Source: Cruorifilaria tuberocauda (lineage: Eukaryota > Nematoda > Chromadorea > Rhabditida > Onchocercidae). From it: a stretch of 64,000 nucleotides of DNA. A program made the translations under genes and the position numbers. Positions 26,731-35,770 of the stretch are shown here, in pieces; positions within the stretch are counted from its first letter, which is position 1; each line of letters begins with the position of its first letter. The stretch is from positions 62,001 to 126,000 of the forward strand of contig JABVXU010000032.1 of assembly GCA_013365365.1 (NCBI GenBank), read 5' to 3'. The notes beneath the pieces are model-generated. The model saw nothing but the letters and a program-made list of their open reading frames with translations. It was not told the DNA's origin and made no database searches.

Positions 26731-28551
26731 GTGTGTGGAATATTTGGTGTAGTAAGTGATAGCGATTCGGTAATACCAACTTTACTAACTGGATTGCGGA
26801 GATTGGAACATAGAGGATACGATTCTTCGGGAATTGCAATCATAAACAATGAAGGCAAGATAGAAGTGAGAAAATCAGAAGGAAGAGTTGAGAGGCTATG
26901 TGAAGTTATTGACAATAGCAAAATGTCAAATAGCACAGTTGGTATAGCACATACCCGATGGGCTACACATGGAGCTCCAAGCCTCAAAAATGCTCATCCT
27001 ATTTATACAAACAACATTGTTGTCGCTCATAACGGTATAATTGAGAATTACAATTTGCTAAAAAAAAACTTAGAAAAAATGGGAATACAATTTCATACTG
27101 ATACTGACACAGAAGTTATACCAAATATGCTAGCCATATATCTTAATGAAGGGTCTTCACCAATTGATTCTTTATCTAAGTGCTTAAGAAATTTGCATGG
27201 TTCATTTGCTTTAGCCTTATTATTTGCAGAATACCCAGATGCTTTATTCGTAGCAAAAAGGAATTTGCCTTTGTCAATAGGCTATAATTACAATACCTCA
27301 CTTGCTATGTCTGATTCTAATACTTTAAGCTCTCTAGTAGAAAGAATATCACACCTAGAAGATGGTGATATCGGAGCAATAAGGTCAAGCGGAGTTACTA
27401 TATATAATAATGGTGTACGAGTTGAACGCAATATAGAAAGTAATAGTTTGAACAATTTTTTAATTAGCAAAAATGGTCACCCAAGCTTTATGTTAAAGGA
27501 GATTTTTGAGCAGCCTTGTACATTAAATAAAACAATAAATCAATTCTATAAAAAGCATATGGAAGTGATATCTGACAACAAAAAACTATTCTCCAAGATA
27601 AGTCATATTACCATAGTCGGATGTGGATCATCATATTTTGCAGGACTAATAGCGAAGTACTGGTTAGAGAGTATTGCTCAAGTTCGGGTTTACTTAGAAA
27701 TTTCATCAGAGTTTAGGTATAGTAACATAAGACTAGAAAAGGGAAGTTTTGGGTTATTTATATCTCAGTCAGGTGAGACTGCAGATACTATGGAAGCACT
27801 ACGCTATGGAAAATCACAGAAGCAAACAATCATTAGTATAACTAATACATTGAACAGTAGCATTGAAAGAGTTTCAGACATTGTGTTACATACTCTTGCT
27901 GGACCAGAAATTGGTGTTGCTTCAACGAAGACATTTTCTGCACAATTAGCAGTTTTAGCATGCTTTGCCTTAGAGCTTGCAAAAATGAAAGGCACATTGA
28001 GTAAAAGGAGAATAAAGCAGATGAGTGATGCCATTAACTCTATCCCAAAATATGTAGAACATGTTTTGAATAAAGTAAAGGTACAACATGTATCAGGAAG
28101 TATATTAGAGCACAGAAGCACTATTTTAATCGGTAGAGGGAGCTCATATGGAATTGCAATGGAAGGAGCATTGAAGATAAAAGAGCTTTCATACATTAAC
28201 ACCACAGGCATTGCAGCAGGAGAGATGAAACATGGTTCAATTGCATTAATAGATTCATCAGTACTTGTTATAGCGATTATCCCATACGATAATTTATTTT
28301 TTAAAACATTGTCCAATATACAAGAAATTATTGCAAGAAAAGGCAAAGTGATCGCTTTTAGCGACAGGCAAGGAGTGCCATTCTTGAGAGAAGTTTGTAT
28401 AGATGTTGTTCAACTTCCTGATACTGATAGTTTTATCTCTCCAATAATCTATAGCATAGCTATGCAATTCCTTGCTTACTCTACTGCAATAAAAAAAGGA
28501 TTAGATGCTGATTACCCGAGAAATTTAGCTAAGTCTGTTACTGTTGAATAG
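26731..28551 (+). CDS. glmS: Glutamine--fructose-6-phosphate aminotransferase GlmS
   Basis: GlmS makes glucosamine-6-phosphate, entry to amino sugar synthesis. It has an N-terminal Ntn amidotransferase domain (CGIFGVV; HRGYDSSGIA; TRWATHG) and two SIS sugar-isomerase domains (VGCGSSYFAG, SQSGETADTMEAL, RGSSYGIAMEGALKIKE), ending DYPRNLAKSVTVE. The start is taken as GTG 26731 so that the catalytic Cys is residue 2 and is exposed when Met is removed; an in-frame TTG two codons upstream would leave it buried. About 606 residues is normal. A hairpin terminator follows. Confidence 0.96.
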   Translation: MCGIFGVVSDSDSVIPTLLTGLRRLEHRGYDSSGIAIINNEGKIEVRKSEGRVERLCEVIDNSKMSNSTVGIAHTRWATHGAPSLKNAHPIYTNNIVVAHNGIIENYNLLKKNLEKMGIQFHTDTDTEVIPNMLAIYLNEGSSPIDSLSKCLRNLHGSFALALLFAEYPDALFVAKRNLPLSIGYNYNTSLAMSDSNTLSSLVERISHLEDGDIGAIRSSGVTIYNNGVRVERNIESNSLNNFLISKNGHPSFMLKEIFEQPCTLNKTINQFYKKHMEVISDNKKLFSKISHITIVGCGSSYFAGLIAKYWLESIAQVRVYLEISSEFRYSNIRLEKGSFGLFISQSGETADTMEALRYGKSQKQTIISITNTLNSSIERVSDIVLHTLAGPEIGVASTKTFSAQLAVLACFALELAKMKGTLSKRRIKQMSDAINSIPKYVEHVLNKVKVQHVSGSILEHRSTILIGRGSSYGIAMEGALKIKELSYINTTGIAAGEMKHGSIALIDSSVLVIAIIPYDNLFFKTLSNIQEIIARKGKVIAFSDRQGVPFLREVCIDVVQLPDTDSFISPIIYSIAMQFLAYSTAIKKGLDADYPRNLAKSVTVE

Positions 28552-28558
28552 CCTATAC

Positions 28559-28585
28559 AGTGTTAACTGTAATATAACACTTTTT
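28559..28585 (+). terminator. Rho-independent terminator of glmS
   Basis: AGTGTTA (28559-28565) pairs with TAACACT (28575-28581), loop of nine bases, followed by TTTT. It begins eight bases after the glmS stop. Confidence 0.6.
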
Positions 28586-28746
28586 CTCGTACTAGCTAAA
28601 TTAGCCCAGTTGTAAGAAAACTACTCCAAGAATTGGATCTCTAAACAGTAGAAAGCTCATAAGCAATGAGTAACGCCTTATTAGGTTGATTGGCACTTAT
28701 TGATTCAGCGTATTAGCTCTTACAGCGAATTTGCGCAGTTATATGC

Positions 28747-28776
28747 TTGACACTAAGCCTTAGTTTTTTTTACAAT
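28747..28776 (+). promoter_or_regulatory. Near-consensus promoter directly before era
   Basis: TTGACA (28747-28752), an 18-base T-rich spacer and TACAAT (28771-28776). The expected transcription start, about seven bases downstream, falls on or one base before the era GTG at 28784. Confidence 0.6.
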
Positions 28777-28783
28777 CTACTTT

Positions 28784-29668
28784 GTGAAGGAACAAAAGTG
28801 CTTATTCGTTACTGTAGCTGGTCTGCCAAATTCTGGAAAGTCTACACTGGTTAATAGCATTATAGGCAGGAAGATTTCAATCGTTACTCCAAAAGTACAA
28901 ACAACAAGGACACAAATAAAGGGCATTAGAGTATATAATGAAACACAAATCATCTTTATTGACTCTCCTGGAATTTTTTCAGCAGTTACAAAGCTTGAAA
29001 AAGCCTTAGTTAGATCTGCATGGTCAGCGATTAAGGGTAACGATATTACCCTGTTGCTTGTTGATGCAAGTAGTTACTTTAAAAACTTAGAGAGAATCAA
29101 GGCTATATTTGCACGATTGCGGTACATAAAAGCAAAATGCATTTTGATTATTAATAAGATTGACCTAGCAAAAAAGTCCGAGATAAAGATAGCTTACGAG
29201 TACCTGAATTTACTTTACAGGTTTGAGAGGATTTTCGTAATATCAGCACTTAAGAGAAATGGACTTTCTGATTTGATGAACTACTTATCTGAAATCGCAC
29301 CAGCTGGTCCTTGGTTTTATAGGAAAAATAAAGTGACTGATTCTTCAGTAAAGTTTTTGTCGGCAGAAACTACAAGGGAAAAACTATCCTTAAATTTGCA
29401 CAAGGAATTACCATATTCTACAGCTATCAGGACTGAACAATTTCAAGAAAAAAAAGATAAGAGTCTAATCATAAAACAGATCATATTTGTGCTAAAAGAC
29501 AGTCATAAAAAAATAGTACTAGGAAAAAATGGCAGTTGTATTAAAAAAATTAGCATTGAAGCACGTGATGAATTGGAGAAGCTATTTGCACGTAAAGTCC
29601 ATCTATTTTTATTTGTAAAAGTACGGCTCTGGACTAATTTCCCTGAAGAGTATATAAGTAATGCTTAA
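28784..29668 (+). CDS. era: GTPase Era
   Basis: Era is a GTP-binding factor for 16S rRNA maturation and 30S assembly. The 294-residue protein has P-loop GLPNSGKST (about 14-22), switch region TPKVQTTRTQIKG, G3 DSPG, G4 NKID, G5 SALKRNG, and a C-terminal KH domain with the GKNGSCIKKISIEAR loop that binds the 3' end of 16S rRNA. In the middle it carries an atypical segment where the usual YPxDxxTD..R..AEIIREK linker is replaced by a diverged SSVKFLSAETTREK. The GTG at 28784 is the only credible start. The 3' end overlaps the next gene by eight bases. Confidence 0.94.
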   Translation: MKEQKCLFVTVAGLPNSGKSTLVNSIIGRKISIVTPKVQTTRTQIKGIRVYNETQIIFIDSPGIFSAVTKLEKALVRSAWSAIKGNDITLLLVDASSYFKNLERIKAIFARLRYIKAKCILIINKIDLAKKSEIKIAYEYLNLLYRFERIFVISALKRNGLSDLMNYLSEIAPAGPWFYRKNKVTDSSVKFLSAETTREKLSLNLHKELPYSTAIRTEQFQEKKDKSLIIKQIIFVLKDSHKKIVLGKNGSCIKKISIEARDELEKLFARKVHLFLFVKVRLWTNFPEEYISNA

Positions 29669-30485
29669 CTCTTTATTGGTGTTTGATATTGAGACTATAC
29701 CAGATGTAAATTCTGGCAAAAACTTACTTAACATTAGTGACAATAGTAATGTAAAGGATAGAAGAGATGCATTGATGAAGTACCACCTTGAACTGACAAA
29801 TGGACAAAATCCTTTTGTTCGCCATCCTCTACATCATGTTATAGTCATCAGTCTTCTATCATGCAATATAAGCTACAAGGATGGTTATGAAGTGTTCACA
29901 TTACAAGAAATTAGGTCTAGAAGTACATTAAATTTCAGTGAGAAAGAACTAGTAAAGGAGTTTTTCAATTATATGTCTGAAAAAAGACCAAGATTAGTCT
30001 CATTCAACGGACGTACTTTTGACATTCCAGTATTAAAATACCGTGCTATGGTTCATGGCATTCAAGCAGAGTATTTTCACAAAGCTGGTGATAAATGGAA
30101 CGGCTACAACCAAAGATATAGTAGTGATTGGCACTGTGATTTACTTGAATACCTCTCTGATTTCGGAGCTTCTGTGAGAGTAAAAATGAATGAAGTTTGC
30201 GCAGCATTTAATCTTCCTGGTAAAATTGGAGTTAACGGGTCACAAGTTATGGAACTATATGACAGCGGGAAGATACAAGAAGTTCAAAATTATTGTGAAA
30301 CAGATGTAGTTAATACTTACCTGATCTACTTACGATTTATGCACCACCAAGGAAGAATTACTACTGAAAGTTACAACAAGAGTGTAGAAGGGTTGCTTTT
30401 AGAATGTGAGAAAAAGGTACACCTAGAAAAATTTAAAAAAGAATGGGAAATAATCTGTAGTGGGAAATTTTATATTGAATTCTAA
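29661..30485 (+). CDS. Predicted 3'-5' exonuclease of the PolB-like RNase H fold family
   Basis: A 274-residue protein with the DEDD exonuclease motifs: Exo I LLVFDIETIPDV (Asp-x-Glu) at the N terminus, Exo II LVSFNGRTFDIPVLKYRA (about 110), and Exo III YCETDVVNTYLIYLRF (Tyr-x-x-x-Asp) near 215. This matches the bacterial family annotated as predicted exonuclease related to the DNA polymerase B exonuclease domain. Substrate and role are unknown; DNA or RNA 3'-end trimming is inferred. Its ATG lies within the end of era, so translation is probably coupled. Confidence 0.82.
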   Translation: MLNSLLVFDIETIPDVNSGKNLLNISDNSNVKDRRDALMKYHLELTNGQNPFVRHPLHHVIVISLLSCNISYKDGYEVFTLQEIRSRSTLNFSEKELVKEFFNYMSEKRPRLVSFNGRTFDIPVLKYRAMVHGIQAEYFHKAGDKWNGYNQRYSSDWHCDLLEYLSDFGASVRVKMNEVCAAFNLPGKIGVNGSQVMELYDSGKIQEVQNYCETDVVNTYLIYLRFMHHQGRITTESYNKSVEGLLLECEKKVHLEKFKKEWEIICSGKFYIEF

Positions 30486-30925
30486 AGATAATCCTTAGAT
30501 CTAAGTTGTATACTACTTTTAGTATAAGTGCACTTCATGCCAAGAACCACGACTATATGGATACTGATAGTATACCATGAAATATAATAAGCACTAACAC
30601 TTGTTTCTTTATTACTTCTATAATGAAAACAATCCACATAACGCGGTTCGAGTAGTACTGAGATTTAATGTCATTTTAACAGTATTTTTAAGTAATTTCC
30701 TATGCTAAATGATGCTTGAATCTAGAGAATTTAATCCAATCAATAGCTATTTAATAAAGATAGATCTCAGCACTAAGTAATAGCTACTTCACTTAAAACC
30801 AGTACAAGTCAAAGACAAATGAAATATCCCATAAAAATGGAGCTCAGTAAAAATTTTATTAAATAGCTTTTGAATTTAATTCGTATTTCTATTATCTTAC
30901 AATCTACAAGTTTAGTTACAAGATT
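30486..30925. other. Gene-free stretch
   Basis: No gene, RNA gene or strong hairpin was recognised. A GGTTCGAG string near 30644 resembles a tRNA T-loop but has no matching stem. Confidence 0.4.
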
Positions 30926-31855
30926 ATGAAAATAATAATAGGCAGTGCCAGTAAAGAGTTAGGGAAATCAATAGTTAGTAATTTAAATATTCAACCATCA
31001 CATGTTCAGGTATCAAGGTTTACAGATAGTGAGACGAGCGTGTATGTGGAAGAAGATATCCACAATCAAAATGTATATATAATACAGTCAATTTCTCCTC
31101 CTGCAAACGATAATCTAATAGAGCTTCTACTTACAATTGATGCAGTAAAAAGATTAGGAGCTAAAAACATAATAACAATTATTCCTTACTATGGTTATAG
31201 TAGACAAGATAGGATTATTAAAAATAATAATATGCAATCCGCTTTTAGTGCTAAATTAGTCGCAAATCTTATTCAAGCTGCAGGTACAAATGGAGTTGCA
31301 GTTATTGATTTGCATTCAAACCAAATTGAGGGATTTTTTGATGTACCTGTAACTAATTTGAGTTGCTCTAAAGTATTTTCTGAATCTATTCCACATATAG
31401 AGAATTTAGCAATAGTTGCACCTGATATTGGAGCAGTAGGCAGAGCACGTGCTTTTGCAAATACTTTAGAAAAAGAACATAAGATAAAATTGAACAGTGA
31501 GATTATTATAATAGACAAACACAGAGAGAAAGCAGGTACATCTCAGGTAATGAACATAGTTGGGGAGGTAACAAATAAAAATTGTGTTATTGTTGATGAT
31601 ATAGTTGACTCTGGTGGAACATTATGTAATGCAGCTTCTGCTTTAAAAAGTCAAGGAGCAAGGTCTGTAATTTCATGTATAACACATAGTGTATTTTCAG
31701 GAAATGCAATTGAAAAAATATCTTCTTCCTTTCTAGATAAATTAATAATTACAGATACCATACTTCACAAATTAGAAAAAACTAGTAAAATAGAAGTTAT
31801 TTCAATTGCATGTATTTTGACTCATTTCATCATAGGAGGTAAAGGTGACAGTTAG
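30926..31855 (+). CDS. prs: Ribose-phosphate pyrophosphokinase (PRPP synthase)
   Basis: Makes phosphoribosyl pyrophosphate from ribose-5-phosphate and ATP for purine, pyrimidine and NAD synthesis; purine and pyrimidine genes lie elsewhere in this window. Family features: FTDSETSVYVEED (F-x-D-G/S-E), IIPYYGYSRQDR (ATP loop), DLHSNQIEGFFDVPV, and the PRPP-binding loop CVIVDDIVDSGGTLC. The 309-residue length is normal. The Arg-Gln-Asp ATP site is kept, but the flexible loop after it (IIKNNNMQSAFSAK) departs from the usual RK-PR-PI-AK pattern. It overlaps gatC by 11 bases. Confidence 0.93.
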   Translation: MKIIIGSASKELGKSIVSNLNIQPSHVQVSRFTDSETSVYVEEDIHNQNVYIIQSISPPANDNLIELLLTIDAVKRLGAKNIITIIPYYGYSRQDRIIKNNNMQSAFSAKLVANLIQAAGTNGVAVIDLHSNQIEGFFDVPVTNLSCSKVFSESIPHIENLAIVAPDIGAVGRARAFANTLEKEHKIKLNSEIIIIDKHREKAGTSQVMNIVGEVTNKNCVIVDDIVDSGGTLCNAASALKSQGARSVISCITHSVFSGNAIEKISSSFLDKLIITDTILHKLEKTSKIEVISIACILTHFIIGGKGDS

Positions 31856-32198
31856 GTCAACAGAAGATGTAATTACTTCACTAATAGAATTTGTCAACAA
31901 GAGAAAAGTAACAATTACCAAGAAAGAGATGCTTAAAGTTGCAAAACTTGTGAGAATTAAGTTATCAAATGATGAAACTGAGCACTACTCTAAGGAGTTA
32001 ACCATGCTTGATTGGATATATGATACTTTGTTACAAGTGAATACTGAGAATATTTCTCCTGTACGTTATGGTGCTATAGAAAAGAATATCCATGTACACA
32101 ATGATATTGTTAATCCTCAAAGTACTAAAGAAGAAATACTATCCAATACAAAATCTGAGCATGGATATTTTGTAGTTCCAAAGGTTGTAAATAACTAA
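31845..32198 (+). CDS. gatC: Glutamyl/aspartyl-tRNA amidotransferase subunit C
   Basis: GatC is the small scaffold of the GatCAB complex that converts Glu-tRNA(Gln) or Asp-tRNA(Asn) to the amidated form. The family helix appears as EMLKVAKLVRIKLSNDETEHYSKEL, and the tail EHGYFVVPKVV matches the usual FxVPKVI end. From the GTG at 31845, inside the prs end, the protein has about 28 residues before the first conserved helix, longer than most GatC; an internal ATG at 31929 would cut into that helix. gatA and gatB are not in the window. Confidence 0.85.
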   Translation: MTVRSTEDVITSLIEFVNKRKVTITKKEMLKVAKLVRIKLSNDETEHYSKELTMLDWIYDTLLQVNTENISPVRYGAIEKNIHVHNDIVNPQSTKEEILSNTKSEHGYFVVPKVVNN

Positions 32199-32381
32199 AA
32201 TGAGCCCAACATTAGTTATTCATGATAAGTATCAAATGATTCAACATGTTGATATTCAAATCTAGTTGAACCACAAGGGTATAAGTTAGTGATAAAACAG
32301 TGGTTATTTATTGTAGTTGATAATCCAGTAACTCACTCAGTATTTAGTGTAATAAAGTCATAAAACCTATTAAATTTTAGT

Positions 32382-33608
32382 ATGAATGAAGTAGTAACAT
32401 TTGGTTGTCGTCTAAATTTCTATGAAAGTGAATTAATTAAGGAAGCACTAAGAAAAGCAAAGAGAAAAAATGTAATTGTAGTACATAGTTGTGCAGTGAC
32501 AAATGAAGCAGAACGTCAGGTGAAGCAAAAAATACGTAATATTCATAAAAATGACCCAAGTAAAGAGATTATTGTAGTTGGCTGTGCAGTTCAATTAGAC
32601 CCTAAATCATATAGCAGTATTCCAGGTGTAAGTAAAGTATTGGACAATCAGAATAAGCTAAAAGCTGCAAGTTATTTGCTAGGTGATGATGAGATATTAG
32701 CCAGTAATAACAAAGAAGGTACTCTCCTAGTTAATAAATTCAAGGATAAGTCAAGAGCATTTATCGAAATCCAAAATGGCTGTAATCATAGCTGCACATT
32801 TTGTTCAATTACCAAGGCAAGAGGGAACAATAGATCTATACCAATAAGTAGCATTATTGAGCAAATTAAGGCTCTTATAGCAAATAATTATCAGGAAGTA
32901 GTGTTTACAGGAGTTGATATTACTGATTTTGGTAAAGATCTATTTGGCAAACCTTCACTTGGTTCAATGATCAGAAGAGTCTTAAAGGATATTCCAGAAT
33001 TAAAGAGGCTTAGGCTTTCCTCTATTGATATTGCTGAAATCGACGAAGAATTGATGGACTTAATAGGCAATGAATCAAGATTTACACCGCATTTGCACCT
33101 AAGTTTACAATCTGGTAATAATTTAATTTTAAAAAGAATGAAACGTCGTCATAGCAGAGAGCAAGCGATAGAATTTTGTCACAAAGTAAAAAGTCTAAGG
33201 CCTGATATAGCATTTGGTGCTGATATTATTGCAGGATTCCCAACAGAAACAGATGAAATGTTTCAGGACACAATCAATCTCCTAAAGGAAGCAAACATAG
33301 TTTATCTACATGCTTTTCCATACTCAAGGCGAAAGAACACACCTGCAGCACTAATGCCGCAGGTACCGGGGAATGTGCGTAAAGAACGGACAAAAAACTT
33401 GATAGAAGTAAATAAAGAAATAATGTGTAACTTTTATCAATCTTTGATAGGGACTAAACAAAGTGTTTTGGTTGAACAGAATAATATTGGCAGAGCAGAG
33501 AACTTTGCACTAGTGAAGATTCTATCAAAAGCTGAAGCTAAAAGTATTGTGAATGTTAATATCATAGGAATGGAAAAAGATTATTTAATTGGAACTATTC
33601 TTTCTTGA
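32382..33608 (+). CDS. mtaB: tRNA (N6-L-threonylcarbamoyladenosine(37)-C2)-methylthiotransferase MtaB
   Basis: A radical SAM enzyme that turns t6A37 into ms2t6A37 in tRNA. The order of domains is MTTase N-terminal (TFGCRLNFYESE, VHSCAVTNEAERQ, VVGCAVQ), radical SAM with QNGCNHSCTFCSI (CxxxCxxC cluster, about 133-140), then a TRAM-like tail. The NxxE/D pattern CRLNFYESE rather than CQMN favours MtaB over MiaB. 408 residues is normal. It works downstream of TsaC. Confidence 0.9.
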   Translation: MNEVVTFGCRLNFYESELIKEALRKAKRKNVIVVHSCAVTNEAERQVKQKIRNIHKNDPSKEIIVVGCAVQLDPKSYSSIPGVSKVLDNQNKLKAASYLLGDDEILASNNKEGTLLVNKFKDKSRAFIEIQNGCNHSCTFCSITKARGNNRSIPISSIIEQIKALIANNYQEVVFTGVDITDFGKDLFGKPSLGSMIRRVLKDIPELKRLRLSSIDIAEIDEELMDLIGNESRFTPHLHLSLQSGNNLILKRMKRRHSREQAIEFCHKVKSLRPDIAFGADIIAGFPTETDEMFQDTINLLKEANIVYLHAFPYSRRKNTPAALMPQVPGNVRKERTKNLIEVNKEIMCNFYQSLIGTKQSVLVEQNNIGRAENFALVKILSKAEAKSIVNVNIIGMEKDYLIGTILS

Positions 33609-33661
33609 TTTTTTAATATTAAGAATAGTGTATAGTAACATCACAAATTTCAAATTTATTC

Positions 33662-34468
33662 ATGACTAGAAAATCCATTGTTTTCTACGTATTGTTAACT
33701 TTATGCACTATTTTTTCTGCTCATACTAATGAAAGTTGCTCAGGCAATAAACAATGTGTAAAAAACTCAATCCATACAGAAGAATCTTTATGTCCTGAAT
33801 ATGGGAAATCTCATAAAAAAAAGATTGTACCAGTTAAAGACATGAAACTTGATTTTTATATCAGCATTAATAGTGGTAAGATATACTCTGATAACTCAAA
33901 GCCATTTGTAAATGGCATAAAAGCAATTGGAGAGAGGGTATTTACCCTAGTTGAAAGGCGTTATGATGCTATAATAAAAAATATAGTTGCGGATGAAATT
34001 GAAAGTGTAAAAAAATTTGATGGTGAAATTAATTTTCAGTGGCTTAACAGCATATCTCTAGGTTACTATGCTGGAAGAAACGGCCAAGTTGATTTTGAAG
34101 TTATATATTCTAAGTTTAATATTAAAAACGGCAATTCTACTACAATGCTTGACAGCTCAGCTGGTATATTTGCATTTTTATTAAATATTTATTATACCCC
34201 TAGTATTCAATGTGTAAAAATTGCACCATACATTAGTCTTGGCATAGGACCAGAGATTTTTAGACTAAGGAAAGTTAATGGATCATCACAGAATTTAATG
34301 CCACTGAATATTCCTTGGTTTGCTTATCAAGTAAAGCTTGGTTTTGATTACTCAATAACCTCAGAAGTCAAATCCTTCTTTGGTTACCGTTACTTTAGCA
34401 CTCCAATACCTATCGCAGATGATATATCTACCCACAGTATTGGGGTAGGCTTGGCATTTAACTTCTAG
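33662..34468 (+). CDS. P28/Msp2-like outer membrane beta-barrel protein
   Basis: A 268-residue protein with a signal peptide (about 1-20, TLCTIFSAHT), then a barrel-like pattern of alternating hydrophobic strands: DFYISINSGKIY, SISLGYYAGRNGQVDFEVIY, APYISLGIGPEIF, AYQVKLGFDYSIT, and a final SIGVGLAFNF ending in Phe. This matches the Pfam surface antigen family of Anaplasmataceae (P28/OMP-1, Msp2, Msp4) in layout but is divergent; it lacks close hypervariable-region signatures. It stands alone, not in an omp cluster. Exposure on the bacterial surface is inferred. Confidence 0.7.
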   Translation: MTRKSIVFYVLLTLCTIFSAHTNESCSGNKQCVKNSIHTEESLCPEYGKSHKKKIVPVKDMKLDFYISINSGKIYSDNSKPFVNGIKAIGERVFTLVERRYDAIIKNIVADEIESVKKFDGEINFQWLNSISLGYYAGRNGQVDFEVIYSKFNIKNGNSTTMLDSSAGIFAFLLNIYYTPSIQCVKIAPYISLGIGPEIFRLRKVNGSSQNLMPLNIPWFAYQVKLGFDYSITSEVKSFFGYRYFSTPIPIADDISTHSIGVGLAFNF

Positions 34469-34482
34469 CAGAGATTAATGAT

Positions 34483-34499
34483 AGACTATTGTCTTTTTT
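34483..34499 (+). terminator. Weak terminator-like hairpin after the outer membrane protein gene
   Basis: AGAC-TATT-GTCT followed by a run of T. The stem is only four base pairs, so this is tentative; it lies 15 bases after the stop codon. Confidence 0.3.
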
Positions 34500-35770
34500 G
34501 TATCAGAAAAACAACAATTACATAACTCATATTTCCAAAAGGTAACACATCCCATATTGCATCACATTATTAGCTAGTTTTCTAAAACTACAATGAAACA
34601 GACCTTTAAGGTTTTACTTATTTTTTAATGCTTTATAAAGCTACTAATCATCATACCTTATCTCTTTTAACAGAAATTTACTTGTTTGATTTTAATAATT
34701 GAAGCGTCTGCCTAACTTTATCTTACTATAATGTGCTATGCATTCCATACTTGGAACTTTAGTATAGTAATTCCTAATAAAGTTATATATCCATAAATAC
34801 TTTGCCTGCATCAGATCGGTTAGGTAAATTATAACTCAATACTCACCGTCATACTGTTCATTTTGTTAATTAGATGTAATTGGAATTTTTATTGCTTTAT
34901 ATGTATCAGAGGTAAAATAAACTATCACTTACTAATTATTTATAACATGTACCTAAACTTAAGACCATAGTTGAAAACTAAACCATATGATTACATATCT
35001 ATTACATTAATAAGTTTACTACATTATACAAGTGCTCTAGTACTAGAAAGGTATTTGTTGTACCCACAAGCCACATAACTCTTTCAGCCTTTTATTTCTA
35101 TTACTTATCTTACTCTAAGAGAGGCACCAACTACTGTTGAGGTACCTCAACAGCTTTTGCAGATACTTTTCCATCATCCAAAACAATAGGACCTGTTTCT
35201 TATTGAACAACAAGCAATTATAAATCATTATTATATTGAGATATCATAACACTACTGTAATTATCACTAGTATTGTTTTTGCTATTACTAATAAAGATAC
35301 TCAGAACACAGTATTGAATATTAATAAAGTTTATGTAATAATTCTACATTTCTAGTTACTTTATCTATATCTTTATCATTTAGCTTGAAAATAATATTTT
35401 TCAATATTTCATGGGTTATGTTCAAGTCAATGTAAGAAAATTTCCTATTATAATTAGCAAACTCTTCTATCTTCTGAAGACCAGAAACCTTCATTGATAA
35501 AAATATAATTACTAGCACTTTTTATTTGTCATTCTCTAGAAGAGATGTTTTTACATGCCTCATTAATAGATTTGCTTATATAATCAACAAAAAGGAACAT
35601 TAAATACTCAAAACAACTATTTTATGCATGGTAGGGACAAGGAGCTCTAGATAAATTTTAGATAACTTGACTACTGAATCTCGTTTTCAGCACTTGGAAA
35701 CCCTTTTTAGGGTAGGTACCCAAGCCTCTCCCGATTTAAGTCCATATACTGATGACAACATTACATTGAG
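34500..35770. other. Gene-free stretch with coding remnants and a 20-bp palindrome
   Basis: No intact gene. A 65-codon minus ORF (35321-35518) reads as plausible protein (KIEEFANYNRKF, LNITHEILKNIIFKLNDKD) but begins with a short hydrophobic stretch and has no recognisable family; it is probably the tail of a lost gene. Another minus fragment at about 35135-35200 reads GPIVLDDGKVSAKAVEVPQQ then stop, and the perfect palindrome at 35134-35153 lies in it. Confidence 0.35.
35134..35153. repeat. Perfect 20-bp palindrome
   Basis: CTGTTGAGGT/ACCTCAACAG with no spacer, centred on a GGTACC site. It could be an operator-like site or chance within decayed coding sequence. Confidence 0.5.

Noticed and set aside
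27804..28346. A 180-codon minus-strand ORF
   Set aside because: It is entirely antisense to glmS.
30640..30665. A GGTTCGAG string resembling a tRNA T-loop
   Set aside because: Flanking bases do not form T-stem, acceptor or anticodon arms.
35321..35518. A 65-codon minus-strand ORF considered as a gene
   Set aside because: It reads like the tail of a protein, but there is no credible start or family, so it is described only as a remnant in the gap entry.
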